DNA from: Acuticoccus sediminis
GTDB taxonomy: Bacteria; Pseudomonadota; Alphaproteobacteria; Rhizobiales; Amorphaceae
NCBI RefSeq assembly: GCF_003258595.1
Contig: NZ_QHHQ01000003.1
Location: 682,001-746,000, forward strand
Length of the DNA: 64,000 nt
Direction of reading: 5' to 3'
The position numbers and the translations under genes were made by a program. The stretch's first letter is position 1; every line of letters starts with the position of its first letter. The notes under the pieces are model-generated. The model saw only the letters and a program-made list of their open reading frames with translations, was not told where the DNA came from and did not search any database. Of this stretch, positions 28,822 to 37,636 are shown in pieces.

Positions 28822-29883
28822 ATGCACAAGTCCCGACGTCTAGCCGTGGCCCTTCTCGCCGCGACGACCCTCGCCAGCGTCCCGGCGCTGGCCCAGGAGA
28901 TCGAGCCTGTGACGCTCGCCGTGGTCGGCTCCTGGTCGAGCCTGCCGCTCCACAAGAACTACGAGAAGCCGTTCTGGACCGAGGCTCTGCCCGAGGCGTC
29001 CGCCGACGCCATCACCGTCGAGCTGACCACCTTCGACCAGATGGGCGTCGCCGGCGGCGACGTCTACCGCCTGCTCGGCGACGGCGTGTTCGACGTCGGC
29101 ACCACCGTGGCGGACTACATCGTCGGCGATGCGCCGGAGCTCGAGGGCCTCGACGTGCCGCTCCTCGCGACCTCGGTGGCGGATGCCCACAAGATGGTCG
29201 AGGCCGCCTGGCCGATGGTCGCCGACGTCGTCGAGGACCGCTTCAACGCCAAGCTGCTGACCATCGCGCCCTATCCGCCGCAGGTCGTCTTCTGCAAGGG
29301 CGAGGTGAAGAGCCTCGCCGACCTCAAGGGCAAGAAGGTCCGCGGCTCGGGCCGCATGACGACGAAGTTCCTCGATGCGCTCGGTGCCGAGGGCGTCAAC
29401 ATCGCGTTCGGCGAAGTCCCGGGCGCGCTGGAGCGCGGCGTCGTCGACTGCGCGATCACCGGCTCCGGCTCGGGCTACTCCGCCGGCTGGTGGGAGTCGG
29501 CCGACCACCTGATGACCCTGCCGCTCGGCGGCTGGGACCCGGTCATCTCGGCGATGAACCTCGACAAGTGGAACGAGTTGCCGGCGGCAACGCAGGAGCT
29601 CATCGCCTCCAAGGCCAAGTCGGAGCTCGAAACCCCGGCATGGGACGCGGCCGCCGCCGCGCTCGAGGGCGACATCGCCTGCCTCACCGGCAGCGGCGAG
29701 TGCCCGCTCGGCGAGCCGGCCTCGATGACCCTCGTGGAGCCGAGCGCCGAGGACGTCGCCACGGCCGAGGACGTCCTCAAGACCGTCGTCCTGCCCGACT
29801 GGGCCGAGCGCGCCGGCCCGGACGCCGTCGCCCGCTGGAACGAGACCGTCGGCAAGGCCGTCGGCGTCACGATCGGCGAGTAA
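28822..29883 (+). CDS. TRAP transporter substrate-binding protein (DctP type)
   Basis: A 353-residue periplasmic solute receptor that delivers its ligand to the DctQ/DctM permease. The signal peptide ends at LAQ near residue 26. The DctP fold is marked by the LADLKGKKVRGSGRMTTKFLDALGA segment, whose arginine is the usual carboxylate clamp, and by FGEVPGALERGVVDCAI. GAGGAG precedes the ATG. With the two permease genes downstream it forms a complete TRAP system. The ligand is unknown; most DctP proteins bind organic acids. Confidence 0.9.
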   Translation: MHKSRRLAVALLAATTLASVPALAQEIEPVTLAVVGSWSSLPLHKNYEKPFWTEALPEASADAITVELTTFDQMGVAGGDVYRLLGDGVFDVGTTVADYIVGDAPELEGLDVPLLATSVADAHKMVEAAWPMVADVVEDRFNAKLLTIAPYPPQVVFCKGEVKSLADLKGKKVRGSGRMTTKFLDALGAEGVNIAFGEVPGALERGVVDCAITGSGSGYSAGWWESADHLMTLPLGGWDPVISAMNLDKWNELPAATQELIASKAKSELETPAWDAAAAALEGDIACLTGSGECPLGEPASMTLVEPSAEDVATAEDVLKTVVLPDWAERAGPDAVARWNETVGKAVGVTIGE

Positions 29884-29890
29884 ACTGGCC

Positions 29891-30475
29891 GTGGAGACGG
29901 TCTCCACCACCACCCCGGGTGACGGCGTCGTGCGCGCCGTCGCCCTCCTCGCCCGGGTGAACCGCGCCATCGCCGTCATCCTCGGTCTGGCGCTCCTCGT
30001 CACCGCCGGGCTCATCCTCCTCGAGATCGTCCTGCGCGAGGCGACCGCCGGCATGCTCGGCGGCACCGACGAGATCTCGGGCTACGTTATGGCCGGCGTC
30101 GCCTCCTGCGGCTTCGCCTACGCGCTGCTGGAACGGGCCCACGTGCGCATCGACATCCTGCAGCGCCGCCTCCCCAGCCTCGGCCGCGCGGCGCTCGACC
30201 TCCTCTCCATGGCCTCGCTGGCGGTGGTCGCCGGGCTCGTCTCGGTCCACGGCTGGAGCGTGCTGGCCAAGACCATCGCCCGTTCGAGCCGCTCCAACAC
30301 GGCGCTCGAGGTGCCGCTGTGGATCCCGCAGTCGATCTGGCTCGCCGGGTGGGTCTGGTTCACCCTCTGCGCGCTCTTCATGCTGGTCGCGGCCGCGATC
30401 CTCGTCGCCCGCGGGCGCCTCGCCGAAGCCGAAAGCGCGGTGGGCCTCCTCTCCGAAGCGGAGGACGTGGCATGA
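29891..30475 (+). CDS. TRAP transporter small permease subunit (DctQ)
   Basis: A 194-residue inner-membrane protein with four predicted helices (about 26-48, 62-80, 100-120 and 144-168), the usual DctQ form. It pairs with DctM to form the sodium-driven permease. It begins with GTG seven bases after the binding-protein stop, and its end overlaps the start of dctM as ATGA, so translation is coupled. Confidence 0.9.
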   Translation: METVSTTTPGDGVVRAVALLARVNRAIAVILGLALLVTAGLILLEIVLREATAGMLGGTDEISGYVMAGVASCGFAYALLERAHVRIDILQRRLPSLGRAALDLLSMASLAVVAGLVSVHGWSVLAKTIARSSRSNTALEVPLWIPQSIWLAGWVWFTLCALFMLVAAAILVARGRLAEAESAVGLLSEAEDVA

Positions 30476-31746
30476 TCGGCATCATGACCGGGTCGCTCTT
30501 CGCGCTCCTGGCGCTCTCGCTGCCGGTCGGCGTGGTCCTCTTCGTCCTCGGGATCGGGATCGACGTCTTCGGGTCGGCCTTCCCGCTGATCCGGGGGCTC
30601 GGCCAGGTGGTCTGGTCGTCGATGAACTCCTCGCTCCTCATCGCGATCCCGTTCTTCGTCCTCCTCGGCGAGATCCTCGTGCAGGCGGGCGTCGCGGAGC
30701 GCACCTACCGCTCCCTCGACGCCTGGCTCTCCTGGCTGCCGGGCGGGCTCATCCACGCCAACATCGGCACCGCGACGATGTTCTCGGCGACCTCGGGATC
30801 GTCGGTCGCGACGGCTGCCACGGTCGCCACCGTCGCGATGCCGCAGGCGGACCGGCTGGGCTACGACCCGCGCCTCTTCGCGGGGTCGATCGCCGCGGGC
30901 GGCACGCTGGGGATCATGATCCCGCCGTCCATCAACCTCATCGTCTACGGCTTCCTGACCGAGACCTCGATCCCCCGCCTCTTCCTCGCCGGTCTCGTCC
31001 CGGGGATCCTCCTGGCGCTGGGCTTCATCGCTCTCACCGCCGTCGTGTGCCGCCTCCGTCCGGAGCTCGGCGGGCCGTCGCGGGACGCCACGTGGAGCGA
31101 GCGCATCGGCGGGCTGACGGCGCTCGTCCCCATCGCCATCCTCTTCGCGGTCGTGGTCGGGTCGATCTATGCCGGGTGGGCGACACCGACCGAGTCGGCG
31201 GCGCTCGGCGTGGCGATGGCCTTCGTCATCGCCGCGTTCCAGTCCGGCATCCGCTGGAGCTGGGTCGCGGACGCCCTGCGCGGGACGGTCAAGGTAACGG
31301 CGATGATCGTCTTCGTGATCGCCGCCGCCTCGTTCCTGAACTACTGCCTCGCCTCGGCCGGGCTCGGCCGGCAGCTTCAATCGATGCTGACCGGGCTCGA
31401 CCTCGGGCCGCTCGAGACGCTGCTCGTCATCGTCGTCATGTACATCGTCCTCGGCTTCTTCATCGAGACGCTGTCGCTGATGGTGGCGACGATCCCGATC
31501 GTCGTGCCCATCGTCACGGCGCTCGACTACGACAAGGTGTGGTTCGGGATTCTCCTCGTGCTGCTGATCGAGATGGCGCTCATCACCCCGCCGGTCGGCC
31601 TGAACCTTTACGTCGTCCAGGGGGCCCGCAAGTCCGGGCGGCTGTCGGAGGTCATGATCGGCGCCTTCCCCTACGTCCTGGTGATGCTGGCGATGGCCGG
31701 GCTCCTGATCGCGATCCCCGGCATCGCGCTCTGGCTGCCGGGCTGA
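30472..31746 (+). CDS. TRAP transporter large permease subunit (DctM)
   Basis: A 424-residue transporter subunit with about 12 membrane segments. Family features are the N-terminal LLALSLPVGVVLF helix, FFVLLGEILVQAG, and the substrate-path loops SATSGSSVATAATVATVAMPQ and GGTLGIMIPPSINLI. GGAGG lies ahead of the ATG inside the end of dctQ. It is the last gene of the first TRAP operon. Confidence 0.94.
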   Translation: MIGIMTGSLFALLALSLPVGVVLFVLGIGIDVFGSAFPLIRGLGQVVWSSMNSSLLIAIPFFVLLGEILVQAGVAERTYRSLDAWLSWLPGGLIHANIGTATMFSATSGSSVATAATVATVAMPQADRLGYDPRLFAGSIAAGGTLGIMIPPSINLIVYGFLTETSIPRLFLAGLVPGILLALGFIALTAVVCRLRPELGGPSRDATWSERIGGLTALVPIAILFAVVVGSIYAGWATPTESAALGVAMAFVIAAFQSGIRWSWVADALRGTVKVTAMIVFVIAAASFLNYCLASAGLGRQLQSMLTGLDLGPLETLLVIVVMYIVLGFFIETLSLMVATIPIVVPIVTALDYDKVWFGILLVLLIEMALITPPVGLNLYVVQGARKSGRLSEVMIGAFPYVLVMLAMAGLLIAIPGIALWLPG

Positions 31747-31891
31747 TCGCCCGGCACGCGACGCCGCGCAGCGCCGCCGCCACCGACGGGATGGCCGCGC
31801 CGGCCGGCGGCGCGGCGTCATTCGGAGTTGACCTCCACCCGCCGGGTGCGGATGGTCCCGCCGACATGTCCCAGGTTTGGAATTCCACCTC

Positions 31892-32875
31892 TTGACCACC
31901 CTCATTCTCGGCGGGGCCGGCTTCGTCGGCCTCAACATTGCCGAGGCGCTCATGGCGTCCGGCCAATCCGTCGTCCTGTTCGACCGCAGCGCGCCGCCCC
32001 CCGCCTTCGTCGAGCACCACGCCGCCGGCGGCCTCCTCACCGTCGTCCAGGGCGACGCAACCGACGCCGCCGCCGTGCACGCCGCCGCCAAGGGCTGCGA
32101 CACCCTCGTCCACGGCGCCGCGATCACCGCCGGGCCGGACCGCGAGACGACCGACCCGGGCCTCATCCTCGCCGTCAACAACGGCTCGCTCGTCCCCGCC
32201 CTCGAGGCGGCGCGCGACGAGGGCATGAAGCGCGTCGTGATCCTGTCGTCCGGCGCGGCCTACGGCGACGCCGGCTTCATCCACGACGACCTCGACGAGG
32301 ATACGCCCTGCGATCCGGTCGGCCTCTACTCCATCACCAAGTTCGCCTCGGAGCGGATCGCCCGGCGGCTTGGGACGCTGTGGAAGGTGGACGTGCGCGT
32401 CGTGCGCCTTTCCGCCGTGTTCGGCCCGTGGGAGCGCGACACCGGCGTGCGCGACACGCTGAGCCCCCACTTCCGCATCATGCAGGCGGTCTCCCGCGGG
32501 GAACCGCTGATCCTGAACCGCGCCGCCGTCCGCGACTGGATCTATGCGCCCGACGTCGGCACGGCCATCGCCGGTCTGCTGGCCGTCGAGGCGCCGCAGT
32601 ACCCGGTCTACAACATCTCCACCGGCGATCGCTGGACGGTGCTCGACTGGGCCAAGATCGTCGCCGGTCTGACCGGCACCGAGGCCTCGATGGCCGGGCC
32701 CGGCGAGACGCCCACCGTGCCGGTCAAGGACAGCGGCGACCGTGCCCCGATGCGCATCGAGCGGATGCTCGCCGACCTGCCTCCGGCGAGGAATTCCGGC
32801 TGCGAAGACTCGGCCAGGGCGTACCTCGACTGGTGGAAGACCTTCGGCCCCGCCGTCGTCGGCGACGTAGCCTAG
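31892..32875 (+). CDS. NAD-dependent epimerase/dehydratase family protein
   Basis: A 327-residue extended short-chain dehydrogenase. It has the Rossmann motif GGAGFVG near the N-terminus, an acidic nucleotide-binding residue in VVLFDRS, and the catalytic YSITK (Tyr-x-x-x-Lys) with the upstream Ser of LSSGAAYG. The family modifies nucleotide sugars or oxidises uronates and other sugar acids. Its place between two TRAP operons favours a catabolic role on an imported acid. The start is probably TTG at 31892; another TTG at 31877 is in frame. Neither has a convincing ribosome binding site. Confidence 0.85.
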   Translation: MTTLILGGAGFVGLNIAEALMASGQSVVLFDRSAPPPAFVEHHAAGGLLTVVQGDATDAAAVHAAAKGCDTLVHGAAITAGPDRETTDPGLILAVNNGSLVPALEAARDEGMKRVVILSSGAAYGDAGFIHDDLDEDTPCDPVGLYSITKFASERIARRLGTLWKVDVRVVRLSAVFGPWERDTGVRDTLSPHFRIMQAVSRGEPLILNRAAVRDWIYAPDVGTAIAGLLAVEAPQYPVYNISTGDRWTVLDWAKIVAGLTGTEASMAGPGETPTVPVKDSGDRAPMRIERMLADLPPARNSGCEDSARAYLDWWKTFGPAVVGDVA

Positions 32876-32915
32876 GCGTCGGCCCGCCGTCCGGGCACGG
32901 CGGGAAATGGCATAC

Positions 32916-32941
32916 CAATTGCTAGTGGGATCTCGCAATTG
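32916..32941. promoter_or_regulatory. Inverted repeat upstream of the second TRAP operon
   Basis: A perfect inverted repeat, CAATTGC-N12-GCAATTG, lies 13 bases ahead of the ATG of the second TRAP binding protein and covers the likely promoter or leader. A second, imperfect palindrome TGGCATACCA at 32908-32917 touches its left arm. Both look like operator sites. No dedicated regulator lies next to this operon. Confidence 0.4.
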
Positions 32942-32953
32942 TCTGGAGATCCC

Positions 32954-33967
32954 ATGCGCAAAGCCGTTCTTCTCGCCTCGGCGCTCGCTGTCCTGTCCGC
33001 CCCCGCCCTGGCGCAGGAGGTGACGATCCGCCTGCACTCGTTCTCGTCGCCCACATCGCTCGACCACACCGAGCACCTCGACCGCTGGGCGGAGGCCGTG
33101 GAGGCCGATTCGAACGGCCGCATCGACGTCCAGGTCTACCCCGCGATGCAGCTCGGCGGCTCGGCCGCCGACCTCGTCCAGCAGCTCGAGGACGGCGTCG
33201 TCGACATGATCTGGACGGTCGCCGGCTTCACGCCCGGCCGCTTCACCGGCACGCAGGGGCTGGAGCTGCCCTTCATGAACACCGGCGAGTCCGCCACCAT
33301 GAGCCCGGCTGCCATGGAGTTCATCGAGGCGAACCTCGCCAAGGAGTTCGAGGGCATCAAGATCATCGAGGTGCACGCCACGGACGGCGCCCTCTTCCAC
33401 ATGGCGGGCGCGTGCGTCGAGACCATGGACGACCTCGCCGGCAAGCAGATCCGCGTCTCCGGCAAGTACATCGGCGAGGCGGTGAAGGCCCTCGGCGGCA
33501 CGCCCGTCGGCATCGCGCTGCCGGGCGTCTACGAGGCGCTGGCACGCGGTCAGGTGGACGGCATGCTCATCAACTGGGCGATCACCAAGCCGTACAAGTT
33601 CTCCGAGGTCACCGACTGCCACACCGAGCCGCCGCTCTACCAGACGATGCTCATGACGCTGATGCGCCAGGAGACCTACGACGCGCTCCCCGACGACCTG
33701 AAGAAGGTGATCGACGACAACTCGGGCATCGAATACGCCAAGAAGATGGGCGTCGTCTGGGACAGCCAGACCAAGCCGGCGCGTGACGTCGCGGTCGAGG
33801 CGGGCGACGAGATCGTCACCCTCTCGCCCGAGGAGCTCGCCAAGTGGAAGGAGACGGTGAAGCCCGTCTACCAGATGTGGGCCGACGAGATGACCTCGCG
33901 CGGCTACGACGGCGACGCGCTGCTCGCGTCCCTCCTCGAGATCACGGCGAAGTACGGCCGGCAGTAG
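32954..33967 (+). CDS. TRAP transporter substrate-binding protein (DctP type)
   Basis: A 337-residue periplasmic receptor with a signal peptide ending at LAQ near residue 21. The DctP hallmark MDDLAGKQIRVSGKYIGEAVKALGG, with the clamp arginine, and LPGVYEALARGQVDGML are present. The ATG at 32954 has GGAG seven bases ahead. It heads the second complete TRAP operon of the cluster. It is only distantly similar to the first binding protein at 28822, so the two systems probably take different ligands. Confidence 0.92.
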   Translation: MRKAVLLASALAVLSAPALAQEVTIRLHSFSSPTSLDHTEHLDRWAEAVEADSNGRIDVQVYPAMQLGGSAADLVQQLEDGVVDMIWTVAGFTPGRFTGTQGLELPFMNTGESATMSPAAMEFIEANLAKEFEGIKIIEVHATDGALFHMAGACVETMDDLAGKQIRVSGKYIGEAVKALGGTPVGIALPGVYEALARGQVDGMLINWAITKPYKFSEVTDCHTEPPLYQTMLMTLMRQETYDALPDDLKKVIDDNSGIEYAKKMGVVWDSQTKPARDVAVEAGDEIVTLSPEELAKWKETVKPVYQMWADEMTSRGYDGDALLASLLEITAKYGRQ

Positions 33968-33970
33968 GCC

Positions 33971-34480
33971 ATGCGGCGCACGTTGACGGCCGTCTCCGAA
34001 GCCTTCGCCATCGTCGGCGGCCTCATCGTCGTGGCGGCCATCATCGTGACCGTGGTCGCGGTGGTGGCGGCACGCCTCGGGAGCCCGATCCTCGGCCATA
34101 ACGAGATCGTCGAGCTCCTGGTGGGCGTGGCCATCGCCTTCTTCCTGCCCTGGTGCCAGATGCGCGGCGCGAACGTGGTGGTGGACTTCTTCACCGCCCG
34201 CTTTCCCGACAAGGCCAAGGCCGGGCTCGACGCGCTGATGAGCGCCCTCTTCGCGCTCGTCGTCGCGGTGCTCGCCTGGCGGCTCATCGTCGGCGGGATC
34301 GACGCCTACAACCGGGGCCGCACCTCGATGTTCCTCCTCTTGCCGCAATGGTGGGGCTACGCGCCGGCCGCGCTCGCGATGGCTCTGTGGTCGCTCGTGT
34401 GCCTGGCGACGGCCGTCGAATCCGCGCTCGGGCTGAAGCCGCGCTCGGACCACCAGATCGCCACCGACGAGATCCAATGA
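33971..34480 (+). CDS. TRAP transporter small permease subunit (DctQ)
   Basis: A 169-residue membrane protein with four predicted helices and the DctQ core around NEIVELLVGVAIAFFLPWCQ and the VDFFTARFP loop. It starts three bases after the receptor gene, and its end overlaps dctM as ATGA. Confidence 0.91.
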   Translation: MRRTLTAVSEAFAIVGGLIVVAAIIVTVVAVVAARLGSPILGHNEIVELLVGVAIAFFLPWCQMRGANVVVDFFTARFPDKAKAGLDALMSALFALVVAVLAWRLIVGGIDAYNRGRTSMFLLLPQWWGYAPAALAMALWSLVCLATAVESALGLKPRSDHQIATDEIQ

Positions 34481-35793
34481 GTTCCTTCGATATCGGCGTC
34501 GCCATGTTTGCCGGCGCCGTGATCCTCATCATGCTGCGCATGCCGGTGGGGGTCGCCATGCTGCTGGTGGGCGGGCTCGGCTATGCCGCGCTCGTCGGCT
34601 GGTGGCCGATGCTCAACACGCTGAAGTCGCTGACCTTCAGCTGCTTCTCCTCCTACACGCTGTGCGTCATCCCGTTCTTCCTGCTGATGGGCGAGCTCGC
34701 CACCAAGGGGGGCATGTCGGCGGCGCTGTTCCGCGCCGCCCGCGCCTACGTCGGGCACAGGCGCGGCGGCCTCGGTGTCGCGACCATCCTCGGCTGCGCC
34801 GCGTTCGGGGCGATCTGCGGCTCCTCGCTCGCCACCGTCGCGACCATGACGAAGGTGGCCGAACCGGAGATGCGCGCCAACGGCTACTCCGGCGCGCTGA
34901 TGACGGGCACGCTCGCCGCCGGCGGCACCCTCGGCATCCTGATCCCGCCCTCGGTGATCCTGGTGATCTACGCGATCTACACCGAGCAATCGATCGGCGC
35001 CCTGTTCTTCGCCGCCGCTGTCCCGGGCGTCCTCGCGGCGCTCGGCTATGTCCTCGTGATCCAGGTCTATACGCTCGTCGCCCCCGGCGCCGCGCCGCGC
35101 GCAGAGCGGGTCGGCTGGAGCGAGCGGCTCGCCCGCACCCGCAGCGTCTGGCCGGCGATCGGCGTCTTCCTGCTCGTGGTGTGCGGCATCAACTTCGGCT
35201 GGTTCTCCCCCACCGAGGGCGCGGCCGTGGGAGCGGCGGCGGTCGGCGTCCTCGCCGTCGCGTCCGGCGGACTCACCTTCCGCGACTTCCTCGACGCCCT
35301 GCGCTCCACGGCCGAGATCACCGCGATGGTGTTCCTCATCCTCCTCGGTGCGGAGCTCTTCTCGGCGGCGCTGGCGCTGTCGCAGATGCCGCAGGAGCTG
35401 TCGCGCGAGGTGGCCGCGCTGCCGCTGCCGCCGATCGCCATCGTCGCCGCCATCGTCGCGATCTACCTGGTGCTTGGCTGCGCGATGGAATCGCTCGCGA
35501 TGGTGCTCCTCACCCTGCCGGTGTTCGTTCCGGTGATGCTGACGCTCGACCTCGGCATGGACCCGACGCAGGTGCTGGTGTGGTTCGGCATCCTGGTGCT
35601 CGTCGCCGTCGAGGTCGGCATGATATCGCCGCCCTTCGGGCTCAACCTCTTCGTCATCAACGGTCTCGCCAAGGAGGTTCCCCTCGGCCAGACCTACAAG
35701 GGCGTCGCCGGCTTCTGCGTCTCGGACACGGTTCGCCTGGTGCTGCTCATCGCTTTCCCCGGACTCTCGTTGTGGCTGCCTGGACTATGGTGA
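34477..35793 (+). CDS. TRAP transporter large permease subunit (DctM)
   Basis: A 438-residue polytopic membrane protein. It has the DctM motifs PFFLLMGELATKGG, FGAICGSSLATVATMTKVAEPEM and GGTLGILIPPSVIL, and the C-terminal VEVGMISPPFGLNLFV loop. It overlaps dctQ upstream by four bases and the oxidoreductase gene downstream by seven, so the four genes 32954-37226 are probably one transcript. Confidence 0.94.
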   Translation: MSSFDIGVAMFAGAVILIMLRMPVGVAMLLVGGLGYAALVGWWPMLNTLKSLTFSCFSSYTLCVIPFFLLMGELATKGGMSAALFRAARAYVGHRRGGLGVATILGCAAFGAICGSSLATVATMTKVAEPEMRANGYSGALMTGTLAAGGTLGILIPPSVILVIYAIYTEQSIGALFFAAAVPGVLAALGYVLVIQVYTLVAPGAAPRAERVGWSERLARTRSVWPAIGVFLLVVCGINFGWFSPTEGAAVGAAAVGVLAVASGGLTFRDFLDALRSTAEITAMVFLILLGAELFSAALALSQMPQELSREVAALPLPPIAIVAAIVAIYLVLGCAMESLAMVLLTLPVFVPVMLTLDLGMDPTQVLVWFGILVLVAVEVGMISPPFGLNLFVINGLAKEVPLGQTYKGVAGFCVSDTVRLVLLIAFPGLSLWLPGLW

Positions 35794-37226
35794 CCGATCC
35801 CCTCTCCCAGCTCGAAGACGAGGTCCGCCGCGACCTCGCCCGCATCGCTCACCCCCGCCAGCCCTGGCTGACGCCGAAGACCGCGCCTGACGGCACCGAG
35901 GCGCTCGACGTCCTCGTCGTCGGCGCGGGCCAGGGGGGCATCGCCACCGCGTTCGGGCTGAAGCGGGCCAAGGTCGACAACGTCCTCGTCATCGACATGG
36001 CCGAGGCCGGACGCGAGGGGCCGTGGCGCACCTTCGCGCGCATGCCGACCCTGCGCAGCCCGAAGGACTATACCGGCCCGGACCTCGAGGTGCCGAGCCT
36101 CACCTACGAGGCGTGGCACACCGCCCGCTTCGGCGCGGACCACTGGCAGGCGCTCGACCTCATCGGCCGGGAGGAATGGGCCGGCTATCTCGACTGGGTG
36201 CGCAGGATGACCGGCGCCCGCGTGCGCAACGGCGTCGAGCTGATCGGCATCGACGAGGCGGGGCCGCTGCTGCGTGCGACCGTGCGCGAGGCCGGCGCCA
36301 CGCGGGACATCCACACGCGGCGGATCGTGCTCGCGACCGGTCAGGAGAGCGGCGGCTCGTGGCACCTGCCGCCGGCCGTCGAGGCGCTCCCGGCGCACCT
36401 GCGCGCCCACACGTGCGAGGACATCGACTTCGCCGCGCTGGAGGGCAAGACCGTGTTCGTCCTCGGCGCGGGCGCGTCGGCCTTCGACAACGCGGCGACG
36501 GCGCTGGAGGCGGGCGCGGTCGTCCATCTTTTCACGCGGCGCGACAAGGTGCAGGTGATCCAGCCCTACCGCGCAATCACCTTCGCCGGCTTCATGCGTC
36601 ACCTTGCCGACCTCGACGACGCGTTGCGCTGGAAGATCATGCGGCACGTCCTCTCGCTGCGGGAGGGCTTCCCGCAGCACACCTACGACCGCTGCGCCCG
36701 CCACGACACCTTCCAGCTCCACGTCGGCGCGCCCTGGCTCTCCGCCCGGGCCGACGGCGACCGCGTCGTCATCGAGACGCCGCGCGGCACCATGGAGGGC
36801 GACTACGTCATCGCCGGCACCGGCATCGACATGGACTACGCCGCCCGCCCGGAGTTCGCCCGGTTCGGCTCCAACATCGCCAGCTGGGCGGACCGCTACC
36901 AGCCGCCGGTGGAGGACGCCGACGAGCGGCTCGGCCGCTACCCCTATCTCAACGACGATTTCTCGTTTGCGGAGAAGCACCCGGGCGAGACGCCGTGGAT
37001 CTCGCGCGTTCACCTTTTCGCCATCGCCGCGACGATGAGCTTCGGCCCGTCCGGCTCGTCGATCAACGCGATGACGACCGCCGTGCCCCGGCTCGTCTCG
37101 GGGATCACGCGCGGCCTCTTCCGCGAGGAGGCGCCGGGCTTTTATGAGGAACTCCTGAAATACGAGGTTCCTCAGGCGGTTGTGCCGGAGGCCGACGTCA
37201 TTGACCATCGCCGCGTGAAGGCGTGA
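35787..37226 (+). CDS. FAD/NAD(P)-dependent oxidoreductase (flavin monooxygenase-like)
   Basis: A 479-residue protein with an FAD-binding motif VVGAGQGGIATAFGL at about 45-60 and a second nucleotide-binding motif VLGAGASAFDNAA near residue 230, the layout of flavin-containing monooxygenases and related enzymes. The ATG overlaps the end of dctM by seven bases, so the enzyme probably acts on the compound imported by the second TRAP system. The FMO fingerprint is not strict, and the substrate cannot be named. It ends about 170 bases before the tRNA gene. Confidence 0.85.
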   Translation: MVTDPLSQLEDEVRRDLARIAHPRQPWLTPKTAPDGTEALDVLVVGAGQGGIATAFGLKRAKVDNVLVIDMAEAGREGPWRTFARMPTLRSPKDYTGPDLEVPSLTYEAWHTARFGADHWQALDLIGREEWAGYLDWVRRMTGARVRNGVELIGIDEAGPLLRATVREAGATRDIHTRRIVLATGQESGGSWHLPPAVEALPAHLRAHTCEDIDFAALEGKTVFVLGAGASAFDNAATALEAGAVVHLFTRRDKVQVIQPYRAITFAGFMRHLADLDDALRWKIMRHVLSLREGFPQHTYDRCARHDTFQLHVGAPWLSARADGDRVVIETPRGTMEGDYVIAGTGIDMDYAARPEFARFGSNIASWADRYQPPVEDADERLGRYPYLNDDFSFAEKHPGETPWISRVHLFAIAATMSFGPSGSSINAMTTAVPRLVSGITRGLFREEAPGFYEELLKYEVPQAVVPEADVIDHRRVKA

Positions 37227-37396
37227 CGGACCGCGCCGTTCGCCGGTGTGGGCGGCGGGTGCCGTGGCGCTGCTGCGCCCTTGTCGGCGTGTGGCAGGGT
37301 GTGTTACCCGACATCCTGAGAACGAAGTTCGCCCCAGCGGTCCGGCCCTTGCCAATCCGAAGCCGCCGCCGGCGTATACGCTTGCGTTTTCAGTGC

Positions 37397-37489
37397 GGAG
37401 CCGTGGGTGAGTGGCTGAAACCGGCGGTTTGCTAAACCGTTAAACGGGGTCAACCCGTTTCGAGGGTTCGAATCCCTCCGGCTCCGCCA
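37397..37489 (+). tRNA. tRNA-Ser (anticodon GCT), CCA encoded
   Basis: A 93-base cloverleaf. The acceptor arm GGAGCCG pairs with CGGCTCC (37479-37485). The anticodon stem GCGGT/ACCGT closes the loop TTGCTAA with anticodon GCT, which reads AGC and AGU. A long variable arm (CGGGT...ACCCG type) and the T-loop GGTTCGAATCC follow, then G and an encoded CCA. Its 3' 19 bases are the left attachment site of the island, and the tRNA remains intact. Confidence 0.97.
37471..37489. repeat. attL: 19 bp tRNA-Ser 3' end
   Basis: The sequence AATCCCTCCGGCTCCGCCA at the tRNA 3' end recurs exactly at 49006-49024. It is the crossover duplication left by the integrase encoded immediately downstream. Confidence 0.92.
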
Positions 37490-37602
37490 GCTACGCATTC
37501 GGTAACGTCCGCCCACGTCCAAAACCCGCAGAGTTCCTGGGCCTCGCCTCTTGCGGGTGTCCATCGGCGTCCGCAACTATGTGCCCATATCCGGGGATCG
37601 CG

Positions 37603-37631
37603 TTAGGCACCCCGTTAGGCACATGAGGCAC
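37603..37631 (+). repeat. Left cluster of TTAGGCAC repeats (probable integrase arm sites)
   Basis: TTAGGCAC occurs at 37603-37610 and 37615-37622, with TGAGGCAC at 37624-37631. The same octamer with the same 12-base step recurs near the right end at 48911-48955. Such clusters inside both ends of an element are typical arm-type binding sites of tyrosine integrases. Here they also lie in the integrase leader, which suggests autoregulation. Confidence 0.65.
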
Positions 37632-37636
37632 GCGGG

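Noticed and set aside
31652-34477. A minus-strand frame of about 941 codons across TRAP and epimerase genes
   Set aside because: It spans several real genes of the opposite strand and has no recognisable domain or ribosome binding site.
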